Assembly: GCF_900961225.1 (NCBI RefSeq)
Contig: NZ_CAAHFN010000054.1
Coordinates: forward strand, 124,001-188,000
Source of the DNA: Modicisalibacter radicis
GTDB lineage: Bacteria; Pseudomonadota; Gammaproteobacteria; Pseudomonadales; Halomonadaceae
DNA length: 64,000 bases
Direction of reading: 5' to 3'
Positions within the stretch are counted from its first letter, which is position 1, and every line of letters starts with the position of its first letter. The position numbers and the translations under genes are program-made. The notes beneath the pieces are model-generated. The model worked only from the letters and a program-made list of their open reading frames with translations. It was not told the origin of the DNA and made no database searches. Below, piece after piece: positions 28,508 to 41,658 of this stretch.

Positions 28508-28586
28508 GAAGGCGTTCCAAAAGCGGATTGCCCTCGGCATTTGCTTGTCAGCTATTCTGCAGTACATGCCGATATCCACTCAGCGC

Positions 28587-28623
28587 CACAACAATGCCCC
28601 GCGCGAGGCGGGGCATTGTTGTG
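28587..28623. terminator. terminator between pobR and fghA
   Basis: A perfect 16-bp stem, CACAACAATGCCCCGC (28587-28602) and GCGGGGCATTGTTGTG (28608-28623), with a 5-base loop, between convergent genes. No long T-run flanks it, but the stem is very stable. Confidence 0.75.
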
Positions 28624-28643
28624 CATCGCGATACCGGCACGCA

Positions 28644-29498
28644 TCAGATCAACTTGAGATACCTGGCGTGATAGCGCAGATGATCGTCGATGAAGCTGGC
28701 GATGAAGAAGTAGCTGTGGTCGTAGCCGGGCTGGCGGCGCAGCGTCAGCGGGTGGTTGTGCTTCTCGCACACCGTCTCGAGGCGTTCGGGCTTGAGCTGC
28801 TCGTCGAGGAAGCCGTCGGCCTCGCCCTGGTCGATGAACAACGGTTGCCGCGAGACGCCCTGGACCACCAGCTCGCAGGCGTCGTACTGGCGCCAGGCGC
28901 CACGCTCCTCGCCCAGGTAGTTCTTGAAGGCCTTCTGCCCCCACGGCGAATCCATCGGATTGACCACCGGGGCGAATGCCGATACCGAGGCGAAGCGCCC
29001 GGGCTGGCGCAGGGCCAGCACCAGCGCGCCATGGCCGCCCATCGAATGTCCGCTGATCGCCTCGCGACCGTTGAGCGGAAAGTGCTGGCGCGCCACCGAC
29101 GGCAGTTCGTCGTTGACGTAATCGTACATGCGATAGTGACGCGACCAGGGTTCACGCTTGGCGTTGAGGTAGAAACCCGCCCCGGAGCCAAAGTCGTAGC
29201 TGTCATGCTCGCCGGGCAGGTCGAGGCCGCGCGGGCTGGTGTCGGGGCAGATGATCGCCATGCCCAGCTCGGCGGCGAGCCGCTGGGCGCCGGCCTTCTG
29301 CATGAAGTTCTCGTCGTTGCAGGTCAGCCCCGACAGCCACCACAGCACCGGCACCTTGTGCTCCTCGGCCTGGGGAGGCAGGTAGATCGCGAAGATCATC
29401 TCGCAGTCCAGGCTGCGGGCATGATGCTTGTAGCGCTTGATCCAGCCGCCGAACGACTTGGTCGCGGAAACCAGCTCCAGCGATTCGGACATGCTCAT
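28644..29498 (-). CDS. fghA: S-formylglutathione hydrolase
   Basis: A 284-residue alpha/beta-hydrolase that splits S-formylglutathione into formate and glutathione, the second step of formaldehyde detoxification. Catalytic Ser152 is in GHSMGGHG, Asp in FIDQGEADGFL, and His in GYDHSYFF; the oxyanion segment WWLSGLTC is present. AAGGAGG lies 5 bases before ATG 29498. It is downstream of frmA after 102 bp that hold a hairpin and a repeat. Confidence 0.96.
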   Translation of the reverse strand: MSMSESLELVSATKSFGGWIKRYKHHARSLDCEMIFAIYLPPQAEEHKVPVLWWLSGLTCNDENFMQKAGAQRLAAELGMAIICPDTSPRGLDLPGEHDSYDFGSGAGFYLNAKREPWSRHYRMYDYVNDELPSVARQHFPLNGREAISGHSMGGHGALVLALRQPGRFASVSAFAPVVNPMDSPWGQKAFKNYLGEERGAWRQYDACELVVQGVSRQPLFIDQGEADGFLDEQLKPERLETVCEKHNHPLTLRRQPGYDHSYFFIASFIDDHLRYHARYLKLI

Positions 29499-29522
29499 GC
29501 ATCCTCCTTGTGTCATGCCGTG

Positions 29523-29598
29523 GCGGGCGCCGGTGCCGGCGCCCGCGTGTCGTTGTTCGCGCGGTGTCGGGCGCGTATCACCCGCGCGGTGTCGGGCG
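29523..29598. repeat. hairpin plus 16-bp direct repeat in the frmA-fghA spacer
   Basis: A 10-bp stem GCGGGCGCCG/CGGCGCCCGC (29523-29546) is followed by two copies of CGCGCGGTGTCGGGCG (29558-29573 and 29583-29598), period 25 bp. The second copy ends 2 bp before the frmA stop codon. Probably a local duplication; the hairpin may tune the fghA:frmA ratio. Confidence 0.7.
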
Positions 29599-29600
29599 TA

Positions 29601-30815
<1,215 letters not shown>

Positions 30816-30851
30816 TCATCGTTGTCACAAGATTATTGCCGAGGAGCAACA

Positions 30852-31730
30852 ATGCAGCGTTGGGATCGCATCGAAGCATTCGTCGAAGTGGTGCGTCAGG
30901 GCAGTTTTTCCGCCGCCGCCCGCGAGCTCAGGGTCTCCGCCTCGCATGTCAGCCGACTGATCGGCCAGCTCGAGAGCCGACTCGATACGCAGTTGCTCTA
31001 TCGCACCACGCGGCGTATCGGGCTCACCGATGCCGGACGGCTCTATTACCAGCATTGCCAACCGCTGTTCGAGGGCTTCCGCGAAGCCGAGTCGGCGCTC
31101 GACGACTTTCAGGCCCGACCCAAGGGCACCCTGTCGCTGACCTGCGCCACGACCTTCGGCGAGCGCTATATCGCCCCACTGGTCAACGACTTTCAGTGCC
31201 GGCATCCCCAGCTCGAGGTACACATGCACTTCACCAACCGCCAGGTGGATTTGATCGACGAAGGCTTCGACGTGGCGATTCGCATGGGCGCGCTCAAGGA
31301 TTCGAGCCTGATCGCCCGCCGGCTGTGCGGGCGACGCGAGTACGTGGTGGGCTCGCGGAACTATTTCGAACAGACAGCCCGCCCGCACAGCCTGGCCGAA
31401 CTGGCCGCGCACAACTGCCTGGTGGGTTCGCGGGACAGCTGGCTGTTCAGCGTCGACGGCCAGCGTCGCGAAGTGCGTATCGGCGGCCGCTGGCAGGCCA
31501 ATTCGGGGCCGGCGCTGCTCGACGCCGCACGCAAGGGGCTGGGGTTGGCGCAGCTTCCCGACTATTACGTGCTGGCGGATCTGCGAAGCGGCGAGCTGGT
31601 CTCGGTGCTCGACCAGTATCAGTTCACCGATACCGCGGTGTGGGCCGTCTATCCACGGCACCGTCATCTGTCCGCCAAGGTCCGTCAGTTCGTCGACTTT
31701 CTCGCCGAGCGCCTGACGATACCCACCTGA
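30852..31730 (+). CDS. LysR-family regulator divergent from frmA
   Basis: A 292-residue LysR protein: N-terminal winged helix (FVEVVRQGSFSAAARELRVS, about residues 10-29; SRLIGQLE) and a type-2 periplasmic-binding effector domain. GAGGAG lies 6 bases before ATG 30852. Divergent orientation and a 141-bp shared promoter region suggest it controls frmA-fghA, the usual layout for LysR genes. The ligand is unknown. Confidence 0.88.
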   Translation: MQRWDRIEAFVEVVRQGSFSAAARELRVSASHVSRLIGQLESRLDTQLLYRTTRRIGLTDAGRLYYQHCQPLFEGFREAESALDDFQARPKGTLSLTCATTFGERYIAPLVNDFQCRHPQLEVHMHFTNRQVDLIDEGFDVAIRMGALKDSSLIARRLCGRREYVVGSRNYFEQTARPHSLAELAAHNCLVGSRDSWLFSVDGQRREVRIGGRWQANSGPALLDAARKGLGLAQLPDYYVLADLRSGELVSVLDQYQFTDTAVWAVYPRHRHLSAKVRQFVDFLAERLTIPT

Positions 31731-31746
31731 CCACGCGCCGCCCGGC

Positions 31747-32547
31747 TCACTTGGGTACCGGCCCCTCATCCGCCGAATGGGCATTGGTCAGGCGCATGGC
31801 CGCCTCGGTGCCATCGAAGAAGATCGGCCGCACGCTGTCGTTGAGGTAGCAATCGTCGAATTCGGCGACCCGCGCCAGCGCTTCGGGGTCGGGCAGCTTG
31901 ACGTGGTGACGCTCGCGCAACACCAGCCCCTGCTCGCGGAACGCGGAAAAGGTCCTGCTGACGTGCACGGCACTCAGGCCCAGCGTGTCGGCAAGCTGTT
32001 CCTGGGACAGCGGCAGGCGAAAATCGCCGTCGCTCAGCGCCCCGGTCTGCAGCAGCCGCAGGAACATCTCGTAGATGAAGTGAGCGAGCTTCTGATGCGC
32101 GGTCCGCCGCGCAAGGTTGATCAACCGTTCCGTGAGCAGCGCCTGCTGGCGGCTGGAGATCGCGAACAGGATCGCCGTCAGGGTGCTCGACTGATTGAAG
32201 ATCTCGAGCAGGCGGCGATGCGGGAAATGACAGACCACGCCATCGTCGATCATCGCCACGCCTGCCAGACGCTGGGAGAAGGCGAATTCGCGCAGGCCGA
32301 TGATGTCGCCGGGCAGGTAGATTTCCAGGATCTGACGGCTGCCGTCGCCGAGGTTGCGGTAGGAATAGGCCCAGCCGCGACTGAGGGTGCAGAATTCGCT
32401 GGCGCGATCCTCCTCCTGCCACAGCACGGTACCGGCTTTCACCTGCTCGGGACTCTCTTCGAGTCGCCGCAATAGCTTCTTGTCATCGTCCGACAAGCGG
32501 CAGAAATGACTGAAGTGGCGAATGATGCAACTGTCCTGAACGTTCAT
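31747..32547 (-). CDS. Crp/Fnr-family transcriptional regulator
   Basis: A 266-residue regulator: cyclic-nucleotide-like sensory domain (about 15-125; GDIIGLREFAFSQ) and a C-terminal helix-turn-helix with LPLSQEQLADTLGLSAVHVS. The N-terminus has two cysteines (residues 7 and 16) with the IIRHF/FCRLSDDDKKLL pattern seen in the FixK/FNR-like group, but not the four-cysteine Fe-S cluster of FNR. Its target genes cannot be named. It overlaps nothing and is convergent with the LysR gene before it. Confidence 0.85.
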   Translation of the reverse strand: MNVQDSCIIRHFSHFCRLSDDDKKLLRRLEESPEQVKAGTVLWQEEDRASEFCTLSRGWAYSYRNLGDGSRQILEIYLPGDIIGLREFAFSQRLAGVAMIDDGVVCHFPHRRLLEIFNQSSTLTAILFAISSRQQALLTERLINLARRTAHQKLAHFIYEMFLRLLQTGALSDGDFRLPLSQEQLADTLGLSAVHVSRTFSAFREQGLVLRERHHVKLPDPEALARVAEFDDCYLNDSVRPIFFDGTEAAMRLTNAHSADEGPVPK

Positions 32548-32766
32548 TCGACAAGGTCTCCGGTTGGCTCGCTTCAGCGTCTAGCATTATTTTTCTGGAT
32601 GGCTACTCGTCTACCGCACTGCAGAGGCGTCTTGCACGGCACGGGAGCGCAAGGATGCCGTATTTTCCCATTTTTTTCCGATAACCCAGGTTAATCAAGC
32701 CTTTCAGTAACGGCGCCCCGGGCCAAGCAGACAGGGATTCGCGGGTAGCGATTGAGCATGCTACAC

Positions 32767-32792
32767 AAAAAAGCGCCCCTCGGGGCGCTTTT
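32767..32792 (-). terminator. rho-independent terminator of sdaA
   Basis: Stem AAAAGCGCCCC (32769-32779) with GGGGCGCTTTT (32782-32792), continuing on the minus strand into a T-run, 29 bp past the sdaA stop. The remaining bases between this and the Crp/Fnr start (about 220 bp) are AT-rich promoter-like sequence. Confidence 0.85.
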
Positions 32793-32820
32793 GCACTTGG
32801 CAGGTTCAGCTGCGCGAGCC

Positions 32821-34200
<1,380 letters not shown>

Positions 34201-34246
34201 GTTGCCTCCCCCTGTCTGCGACAGGCTTAAGATCAAAAACACTAAA

Positions 34247-34342
34247 GCCAACTGGTTGGCATGGATGGTTTGACGCTAGCCTGAACCCCGCGTATAGGAG
34301 GTACAATCGAGAATAATTTGCCTACCTTTTAGAATAGCTAAA
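34247..34342. promoter_or_regulatory. inverted repeats in the sdaA-LysR divergent region
   Basis: GCCAAC (34247-34252) and GTTGGC (34255-34260) form a 6-bp-arm palindrome, and TTTAG (34328-34332) with CTAAA (34338-34342) sits just before the LysR start. LysR proteins often bind interrupted palindromes in such divergent regions; assignment is tentative. Confidence 0.3.
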
Positions 34343-34344
34343 CC

Positions 34345-35265
34345 ATGAGCCGAACACTCAATGCCCAGACACATGCCTGGCTGAAGGTCTTCGCGGTCAG
34401 TGCGCGGCACCTGTCGTTCACCCGCGCCGCCGAGGAACTGCATGTCACCACCGGGGCGGTCAGCCAGCAGATCAAGCAGTTGGAAGAGCGCCTGGGCTTC
34501 AAGCTGTTTCGCCGCCTGCCGCGCCGCCTGGAGCTCACCGACGAGGGCCGGCGCCTGGCCGGCGTGGTCGACGATGCCTACCAGGCCGTGGGCCTGGAGG
34601 TCCACCGGCTGCGTTCGGGGCTGATGAGCGGCATCCTGCGCCTGCGCGCGCTGCCCTCGTTCCTGGCCAAATGGCTGATGCCGCGCCTGCCGCGGCTGCA
34701 GGCGCGCTTTCCCGATATCGAGCTGCACATTGCCGCCGAGGACAGCAGCCTGTCGTTGCGCGACGGCGACTTCGACCTGGCGATCGATCTCAACGACGGG
34801 CATTACCCCGGGCTCTCGATCACGCCGCTGATGGACGAGCTGATCTTCCCGGTCTGCGCCCCCGCGCTGATGCGCGGCCGACCGCCACTCTCGCGCCCCG
34901 ACGACCTGGCCTACTACCCGCTGCTGCACGACATCACCGCCTGGCGCGGCAGCCACGACTACGCCGAGTGGGAGCACTACCTCACGGCGATCGAAGCCGG
35001 CCACGTCAATGTGCGGCGCGGCTACACCTTCAACCGCAACCAGTTGACCATGGAAGCCGCCATCGACGGCATGGGGGTCGCCATCGCCCGACGCACGCTG
35101 ATCACCAGCGAACTCAAGACCGGGCAACTCGTGGCCCCGTTCACGCAGCGCGTGGCCACCGGCAAGCGCTATGGCATCGTCCACGCACCCGGCGCCCTGG
35201 ACGACCGGCGGGTACGCGCGGTGCACGACTGGCTGGTGGAGGAAGCGCGCCGTCAACCCAACTGA
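34345..35265 (+). CDS. LysR-family regulator (GcvA/DsdC-like), divergent from sdaA
   Basis: A 306-residue LysR protein. Winged helix FAVSARHLSFTRAAEELHVT and TGAVSQQIKQLEERLG (residues ~16-50), followed by the effector domain with GYTFNRNQLTMEAA near residue 230, a GcvA-group trait. Likely regulator of serine catabolism because it is divergent from sdaA. No clear Shine-Dalgarno precedes ATG 34345. Confidence 0.88.
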   Translation: MSRTLNAQTHAWLKVFAVSARHLSFTRAAEELHVTTGAVSQQIKQLEERLGFKLFRRLPRRLELTDEGRRLAGVVDDAYQAVGLEVHRLRSGLMSGILRLRALPSFLAKWLMPRLPRLQARFPDIELHIAAEDSSLSLRDGDFDLAIDLNDGHYPGLSITPLMDELIFPVCAPALMRGRPPLSRPDDLAYYPLLHDITAWRGSHDYAEWEHYLTAIEAGHVNVRRGYTFNRNQLTMEAAIDGMGVAIARRTLITSELKTGQLVAPFTQRVATGKRYGIVHAPGALDDRRVRAVHDWLVEEARRQPN

Positions 35266-35307
35266 TCGGGGCGGAGCGTCCGGGCGACTCCCTGCCGCTG
35301 ACGCATC

Positions 35308-35316
35308 TGGTATAAT
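35308..35316 (+). promoter_or_regulatory. extended -10 promoter element
   Basis: TGG TATAAT is a perfect extended -10 (TGn plus TATAAT) with no recognisable -35. It lies 44 bp upstream of the membrane-protein ATG at 35360, which also has GGGGAG 6 bases upstream. It is the clearest sigma-70 element in this part of the window. Confidence 0.65.
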
Positions 35317-35359
35317 AAAGACTTAAGAAACACTGTTTCATAACAAGCGGGGAGATCGC

Positions 35360-36007
35360 ATGGACGCACGGATTCCACCACCGGGACGCGGCATCGGCTT
35401 CAAGGCCGTCTGTTTTCGCGCTTCGCTCTACATCATGGGCGTCGCCGCGCTGATGCAGGCGGTCTACTACGAAGGCACCCAGCTGCAAGGCAGTCGCTTC
35501 ACCGAGTCTGGCATCACCGAACTGGTCCAGTCGCTGCTGCTGGCGATCAGCGTCGGCCTGCTGGCGCTCCAGGCCCGCCGCTCGCGACCGCTGCGCCACG
35601 TGGCGCTTCTGCTGATGGCCTTTCTGCTCGCCTCGCTGATTCGCGAGCAGGACAGCATTCTCGACGAACACCTTTTCGATGGCGCCTGGCAGCTGCTGGT
35701 GACGCTGGTGGTCGTCCCGGCGCTGGGCTGGACGATCTACCGGCGGCGCCACTTCATCGCCGAGTTCGGCCGCTATGCCGACAGCTTCGCCTTCGGCCTG
35801 TTCGCCAGCGGCTTCCTCTGCACCTACGTATTCTCGCGCCTCTATGGCCGCAGCAGCTTCTGGGAAACGCTGATGCAGGCGCATTACCAGTATCTGTTCA
35901 AGAGCGCGGCCGAGGAGATCACCGAGCTGTTCGGCTATCAATTGATGCTGTTCGCGGTCATCGAGCTGACCCTGTTCGCCCGGCGCCTGGCCCGCGAGTC
36001 GGCCTGA
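35360..36007 (+). CDS. polytopic membrane protein, unknown function
   Basis: A 215-residue protein with about five hydrophobic segments (residues ~20-36, 54-66, 81-95, 108-123 and 190-205), plus an acidic SAAEEITELFGYQ stretch before the last. I recognise no family, though lipid-phosphatase-like and DUF membrane proteins have a similar size. It has a good promoter (extended -10) and ribosome site, and stands alone before the rpoD terminator. Confidence 0.6.
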   Translation: MDARIPPPGRGIGFKAVCFRASLYIMGVAALMQAVYYEGTQLQGSRFTESGITELVQSLLLAISVGLLALQARRSRPLRHVALLLMAFLLASLIREQDSILDEHLFDGAWQLLVTLVVVPALGWTIYRRRHFIAEFGRYADSFAFGLFASGFLCTYVFSRLYGRSSFWETLMQAHYQYLFKSAAEEITELFGYQLMLFAVIELTLFARRLARESA

Positions 36008-36023
36008 TCCGGGCCGCACGCAT

Positions 36024-36053
36024 GAAAAAGCCCGCGAGCTTGGCTCGCGGGCT
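36024..36053 (-). terminator. rho-independent terminator downstream of rpoD
   Basis: AGCCCGCGAGC (36029-36039) and GCTCGCGGGCT (36043-36053) form a perfect 11-bp stem with loop TTG, followed by a T-run on the minus strand. It lies 24 bp past the rpoD stop and would also meet transcripts of the convergent membrane-protein gene. Confidence 0.9.
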
Positions 36054-36076
36054 CCGTGCTGCCGGGAGGGCCCCGA

Positions 36077-37924
<1,848 letters not shown>

Positions 37925-37996
37925 AGATACCCTATATCGACGAAGAAGAATGAAGCACCTGAACGATGAGGCGGAGAAAAACTAAGTTAGCCCGCT

Positions 37997-38002
37997 AGTA
38001 TA
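37997..38002 (-). promoter_or_regulatory. possible rpoD promoter -10 element
   Basis: On the minus strand TATACT occurs 73 bases before the rpoD ATG, within the 229-bp AT-rich gap after dnaG. No convincing -35 lies 16-18 bp upstream. An internal promoter for rpoD inside the operon is known in other Gammaproteobacteria, so the site is plausible. Confidence 0.3.
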
Positions 38003-38153
38003 GCGGATCAGATCAATAATCCGCCAGTCTCTTCTATTTGCGCCGCAATTCAGGTGTGTTAGTTTGTCGGGTTACGCTCGTTTTCTACTTAGCCCTTTAG
38101 ATAAGGGCGTCTCGCGTTATTTCAACCCCGCCACGATCCTGTTCGGGCGGCGG

Positions 38154-39971
38154 CTATCGCTTGACGATCTGGAACAGCTCCATGAGCCGCTGACGCTCCT
38201 CGCTCGATAGCCGCTCACCGTCACGCTGCCTGGCGAGCAGGTCGTTGATTTCCGTTTCCGGCGCCTCGACCGAGTTCCGGCGACGAAAGTGCTCGATCAG
38301 CCCATCGAGCTCGGCGGCCCTGGCCGCACGCGGGATCAACAGCTCGCGGCGCGCCAGGACCTGCAGCCGCTGGCCTTCGGCGGTGCCATGAAAATGCGCC
38401 AGCAGCACCTGCGGGCTGCGATAGCGCCCGGCCCGCAACAGCCGGACGACCTCGCGACACAGCACGCCGTCACTGTCATTATCGGCACACCAGTCGAGAT
38501 CTGCAGGCAGACACTCGACCAGCGCCGGCTCGTGCACCAGCAACTGTAGCGTACGCGCCATCAGTCCCAGCGACCCCGTCGGCGCCGCGGCCCGCTCGCT
38601 CCGAGCCGAGCCGCCCCGGGCGGAGGTCTCCGTTTCCGCAGGCGCCTGCGGCTCGGCCCCACGCTCGCCGGGCTCGAGCAGCGCCTCGAAGCGCGACGAA
38701 TCGATTCCGGTGCGTGTCGCCAGCTCGCTCAACAACAGCGACTTGAGCACCCCTTCGGGCAGACGCTTCAAGGCTTTGAGCACACCACTGGCAAAGCGTT
38801 CCCGATCCTCGATTCTTTGCAGGTCGCGCCCTTCGGCGGCCTGCTCGAAGAGGAACTCCGACAGCGGGCTGGCACATGTGATGCGATCGTTGAACGCCTC
38901 GGCACCCTCGCGCCGCACCAGCGTGTCCGGATCCTCGCCCTCGGGCAGGAACAGAAACCGCGCCTGGCGACCGTCGATCATCTGCGGCAGCACGTTGTCC
39001 AGCGCCCGCCGCGCCGCCTGCCGCCCGGCATTGTCGCCGTCGAAGCAGAACACCACCTCGCCGACCAGACGGAACAACCGCTGCAGGTGCTCCTCGCTGG
39101 TCGAGGTGCCCAGCGTCGCCACGGCGTTGCGAATGCCGAACTGGGCCAGCGCCACGACATCCATGTAACCCTCGACGATCACCAGCCGCTCGAGCTGGCG
39201 ATTGGCCTGGCGCGCCTCGAACAGCCCATAGAGCTCGCGCCCCTTGTGGAACACCGGCGTTTCCGGGGAGTTCAGATACTTGGGCTTGGCGTCCCCCAGC
39301 ACGCGTCCGCCGAAGCCGATGGTGCGGCCCTTCCAGTCGCGTATCGGGAACATCACCCGGTCGCGGAAACGATCGTAGCTGCGCCCCGAGTCCTCGCGGC
39401 TTACCAGCAGCCCGTACTCCACCTGCACCGCCTCGCCGACCCCGCGTTCGCTCAGGTGACGCTTGAGCGCCTCCCAGTTGTCGGGGGCATAGCCGATCGC
39501 GAAATCGCGCACCACCTCGGACGACAGGCCACGATTGTCGAGGTAGGCCCGCGCCGCCTTCCCTTCGCTCATCGCCAGGCGCTCGCGGAAGAAGCTCGCC
39601 GACAGCTCGAGCAGGTTGACGCCTTCCTGACGCTTTTTCTCGCGGGCCTTTGCATGCGGATCGTCGGCGCCTTCCCGCGGCACCTCGAGCCCCTGGCGCG
39701 CGGCCAGCTGCTCCACCGCCTCGGGGAAGCGCAGGTTGTCGTACTCCATCAGAAAGCGTAGCGCGTTGCCGTGGGCCCCGCAGCCGAAGCAGTGATAGAA
39801 CTGCTTGTCCTGGCTGACGGTGAACGACGGCGACTTCTCCTGATGAAAGGGGCACAGCCCCGCATAGTTGCGCCCGGCTTTCTTGAGCGTCACGCGTTCG
39901 CCGACGACCTCGACCACGTCGGCGCGGGCGAGCAGGTCATCGATGAAACGCTGAGGAATCTGACCGGCCAT
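38154..39971 (-). CDS. dnaG: DNA primase
   Basis: A 605-residue primase that makes RNA primers at replication forks. N-terminal zinc-binding domain (Cys40, His43, Cys61, Cys64), TOPRIM core with LVIVEGYMDVVALAQFG and CFDGDNAGRQAA, and a C-terminal helicase-binding domain. Lies between rpsU and rpoD as usual. Between it and rpsU is a 143-bp gap with a hairpin and no yqeY gene, in contrast to Pseudomonas. Confidence 0.98.
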   Translation of the reverse strand: MAGQIPQRFIDDLLARADVVEVVGERVTLKKAGRNYAGLCPFHQEKSPSFTVSQDKQFYHCFGCGAHGNALRFLMEYDNLRFPEAVEQLAARQGLEVPREGADDPHAKAREKKRQEGVNLLELSASFFRERLAMSEGKAARAYLDNRGLSSEVVRDFAIGYAPDNWEALKRHLSERGVGEAVQVEYGLLVSREDSGRSYDRFRDRVMFPIRDWKGRTIGFGGRVLGDAKPKYLNSPETPVFHKGRELYGLFEARQANRQLERLVIVEGYMDVVALAQFGIRNAVATLGTSTSEEHLQRLFRLVGEVVFCFDGDNAGRQAARRALDNVLPQMIDGRQARFLFLPEGEDPDTLVRREGAEAFNDRITCASPLSEFLFEQAAEGRDLQRIEDRERFASGVLKALKRLPEGVLKSLLLSELATRTGIDSSRFEALLEPGERGAEPQAPAETETSARGGSARSERAAAPTGSLGLMARTLQLLVHEPALVECLPADLDWCADNDSDGVLCREVVRLLRAGRYRSPQVLLAHFHGTAEGQRLQVLARRELLIPRAARAAELDGLIEHFRRRNSVEAPETEINDLLARQRDGERLSSEERQRLMELFQIVKR

Positions 39972-40041
39972 GCGAGGACTCTCGATGAAGGCCGTCTAGT
40001 GAAGGCCATCGGCAATGAAGGCTGTCGCCGTCGGGCGCCAC

Positions 40042-40070
40042 AAAAACAAACGGCCACCGGATGGCGGCCG
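40042..40070 (-). terminator. rpsU-dnaG intercistronic terminator/attenuator
   Basis: CGGCCACC (40051-40058) and GGCGGCCG (40063-40070) form an 8-bp stem; on the minus-strand RNA the mismatch becomes a G-U pair. It is followed by TTTGTTTTTGT. It is the counterpart of the E. coli internal terminator that keeps dnaG expression below rpsU. Confidence 0.75.
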
Positions 40071-40114
40071 CTTGGCGTCCCTCTGAGGCAGACGACGTCC
40101 GCCTCCAGTACGTA

Positions 40115-40330
40115 TCAGTACAGCCGTTCGAAACGCTTGCGCTCACGCTGCAACTTCTTGGCGTGACGCTTCACGGCCGCCGCTGCCTTGCGCTTGCGTA
40201 CTGCGGTCGGCTTTTCATAGCTCTCGCGACGACGCACTTCGGAGAGCACGCCGGCTTTTTCGCAGGACCGCTTGAAGCGACGCAGGGCGACGTCGAACGG
40301 CTCGTTATCACGTACTTTGACAGAAGGCAT
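40115..40330 (-). CDS. rpsU: 30S ribosomal protein S21
   Basis: A 71-residue, highly basic ribosomal protein beginning [20 protein letters not shown], identical in length to the E. coli protein, with the expected Arg/Lys-rich C-terminal helix. First gene of the operon; divergent from tsaD across 269 bp, which must hold both promoters. Confidence 0.98.
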   Translation of the reverse strand: MPSVKVRDNEPFDVALRRFKRSCEKAGVLSEVRRRESYEKPTAVRKRKAAAAVKRHAKKLQRERKRFERLY

Positions 40331-40599
40331 TAAGCACTCACCTACCTTGAAATCATGAGTTCGGTTTTGAACGTGCGCTCGATCCGACCGTCGCATCCCG
40401 CCGCTCACAGGGAAACGAACCATCCGGCGATCGGGGAAGACGTTCAGCTCGGGTATTGGGCGCACGACCCAGTCTTGCAGAGTCGGGTATTCTAGTCGCT
40501 GCCCACGAGCTTTGCAAACATCGCCGACGGCGCCCCTGCCGCCGATGGGGCAAAGCCGGTAGAATGGCCGTTTTCCTCCCGCCAGCGACGAGTCACACC

Positions 40600-41637
40600 A
40601 TGCGCATCCTGGGGATCGAGACCTCCTGCGACGAGACCGGCGTCGCCCTCTACGACACCGAGCGCGGCCTGCTGGCCGACGCCCTCTACAGCCAGGTCGC
40701 CATGCACGCCGACTATGGCGGCGTGGTCCCCGAGCTGGCCTCGCGGGATCACACCCGCAAGCTGCTGCCGTTGATCCAGCAGGTGCTCGACAGCGCCGCG
40801 CTGGTGCGCGGCGACCTCGACGGCATCGCCTATACCGCCGGACCGGGGCTGGTCGGCGCACTGATGGTGGGTGCCAGTACCGCCCACGGCCTGGCCCGGG
40901 CGCTGGGCATCCCGGTACTCGGCGTGCACCACATGGAAGGCCATCTGCTCGCGCCGATGCTCGAGGACGAGGCCCCCGCCTTCCCGTTCGTCGCGCTACT
41001 GGTCTCCGGCGGCCATACCCAGCTGGTCGAAGTACGCGGCCTCGGGGAGTACCGGCTGCTCGGCGAGTCGGTCGACGACGCCGCCGGCGAAGCCTTCGAC
41101 AAGGCCGCCAAGATGCTCGGGCTGCCCTACCCCGGCGGCCCGCAGGTGGCGAAGCTCGCCGAGGCGGGCGACCCGGCGCGCTTTCGCTTCCCCCGGCCGA
41201 TGACCGACCGTCCGGGGCTCGATTTCAGTTTCTCGGGACTCAAGACCCATACCCTGACCACCGCCAATGCCTTGCGCGACGCCGGGGAACTCGACGACAG
41301 GGGGCGCGCCGACATAGCCCGGGCCTTCGAGGAGGCGGTGGTCGATACGCTGGTGATCAAGTGCCGCCGCGCGCTCGACCAGACCGGCCTGAAGCGGCTG
41401 GTGGTGGCCGGCGGGGTGAGCGCCAACCGGCGGCTGCGCGAACGCCTGGGCATCGAGGTCGGCAAGCGCCGGGCACACGCCTACTATCCGCGCGGGCGTT
41501 TCTGCACCGACAACGGCGCGATGATCGCCTATGTGGGAGCACAACGTCTGCTCGCCGGCGAGCGCGACGGCGAGGCCATGCGCGCGGTCCCCCGCTGGCC
41601 GTTGGCCGAATTGACGCCGCCCGTCGCCAGCGAGTGA
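40600..41637 (+). CDS. tsaD: tRNA N6-adenosine threonylcarbamoyltransferase
   Basis: A 345-residue Kae1/TsaD protein that transfers threonylcarbamoyl to A37 of ANN-decoding tRNAs, together with TsaB and TsaE. It starts [14 protein letters not shown]; metal ligands His111 and His115 (HHMEGH) and Asp in CTDNGAM are present, with [14 protein letters not shown] 40600 matches the family N-terminus, so the longer frame to 40456 is dropped. No clear strong Shine-Dalgarno is seen. Confidence 0.97.
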   Translation: MRILGIETSCDETGVALYDTERGLLADALYSQVAMHADYGGVVPELASRDHTRKLLPLIQQVLDSAALVRGDLDGIAYTAGPGLVGALMVGASTAHGLARALGIPVLGVHHMEGHLLAPMLEDEAPAFPFVALLVSGGHTQLVEVRGLGEYRLLGESVDDAAGEAFDKAAKMLGLPYPGGPQVAKLAEAGDPARFRFPRPMTDRPGLDFSFSGLKTHTLTTANALRDAGELDDRGRADIARAFEEAVVDTLVIKCRRALDQTGLKRLVVAGGVSANRRLRERLGIEVGKRRAHAYYPRGRFCTDNGAMIAYVGAQRLLAGERDGEAMRAVPRWPLAELTPPVASE

Positions 41638-41658
41638 AGCGTCCGGAATCGGTGCCGT

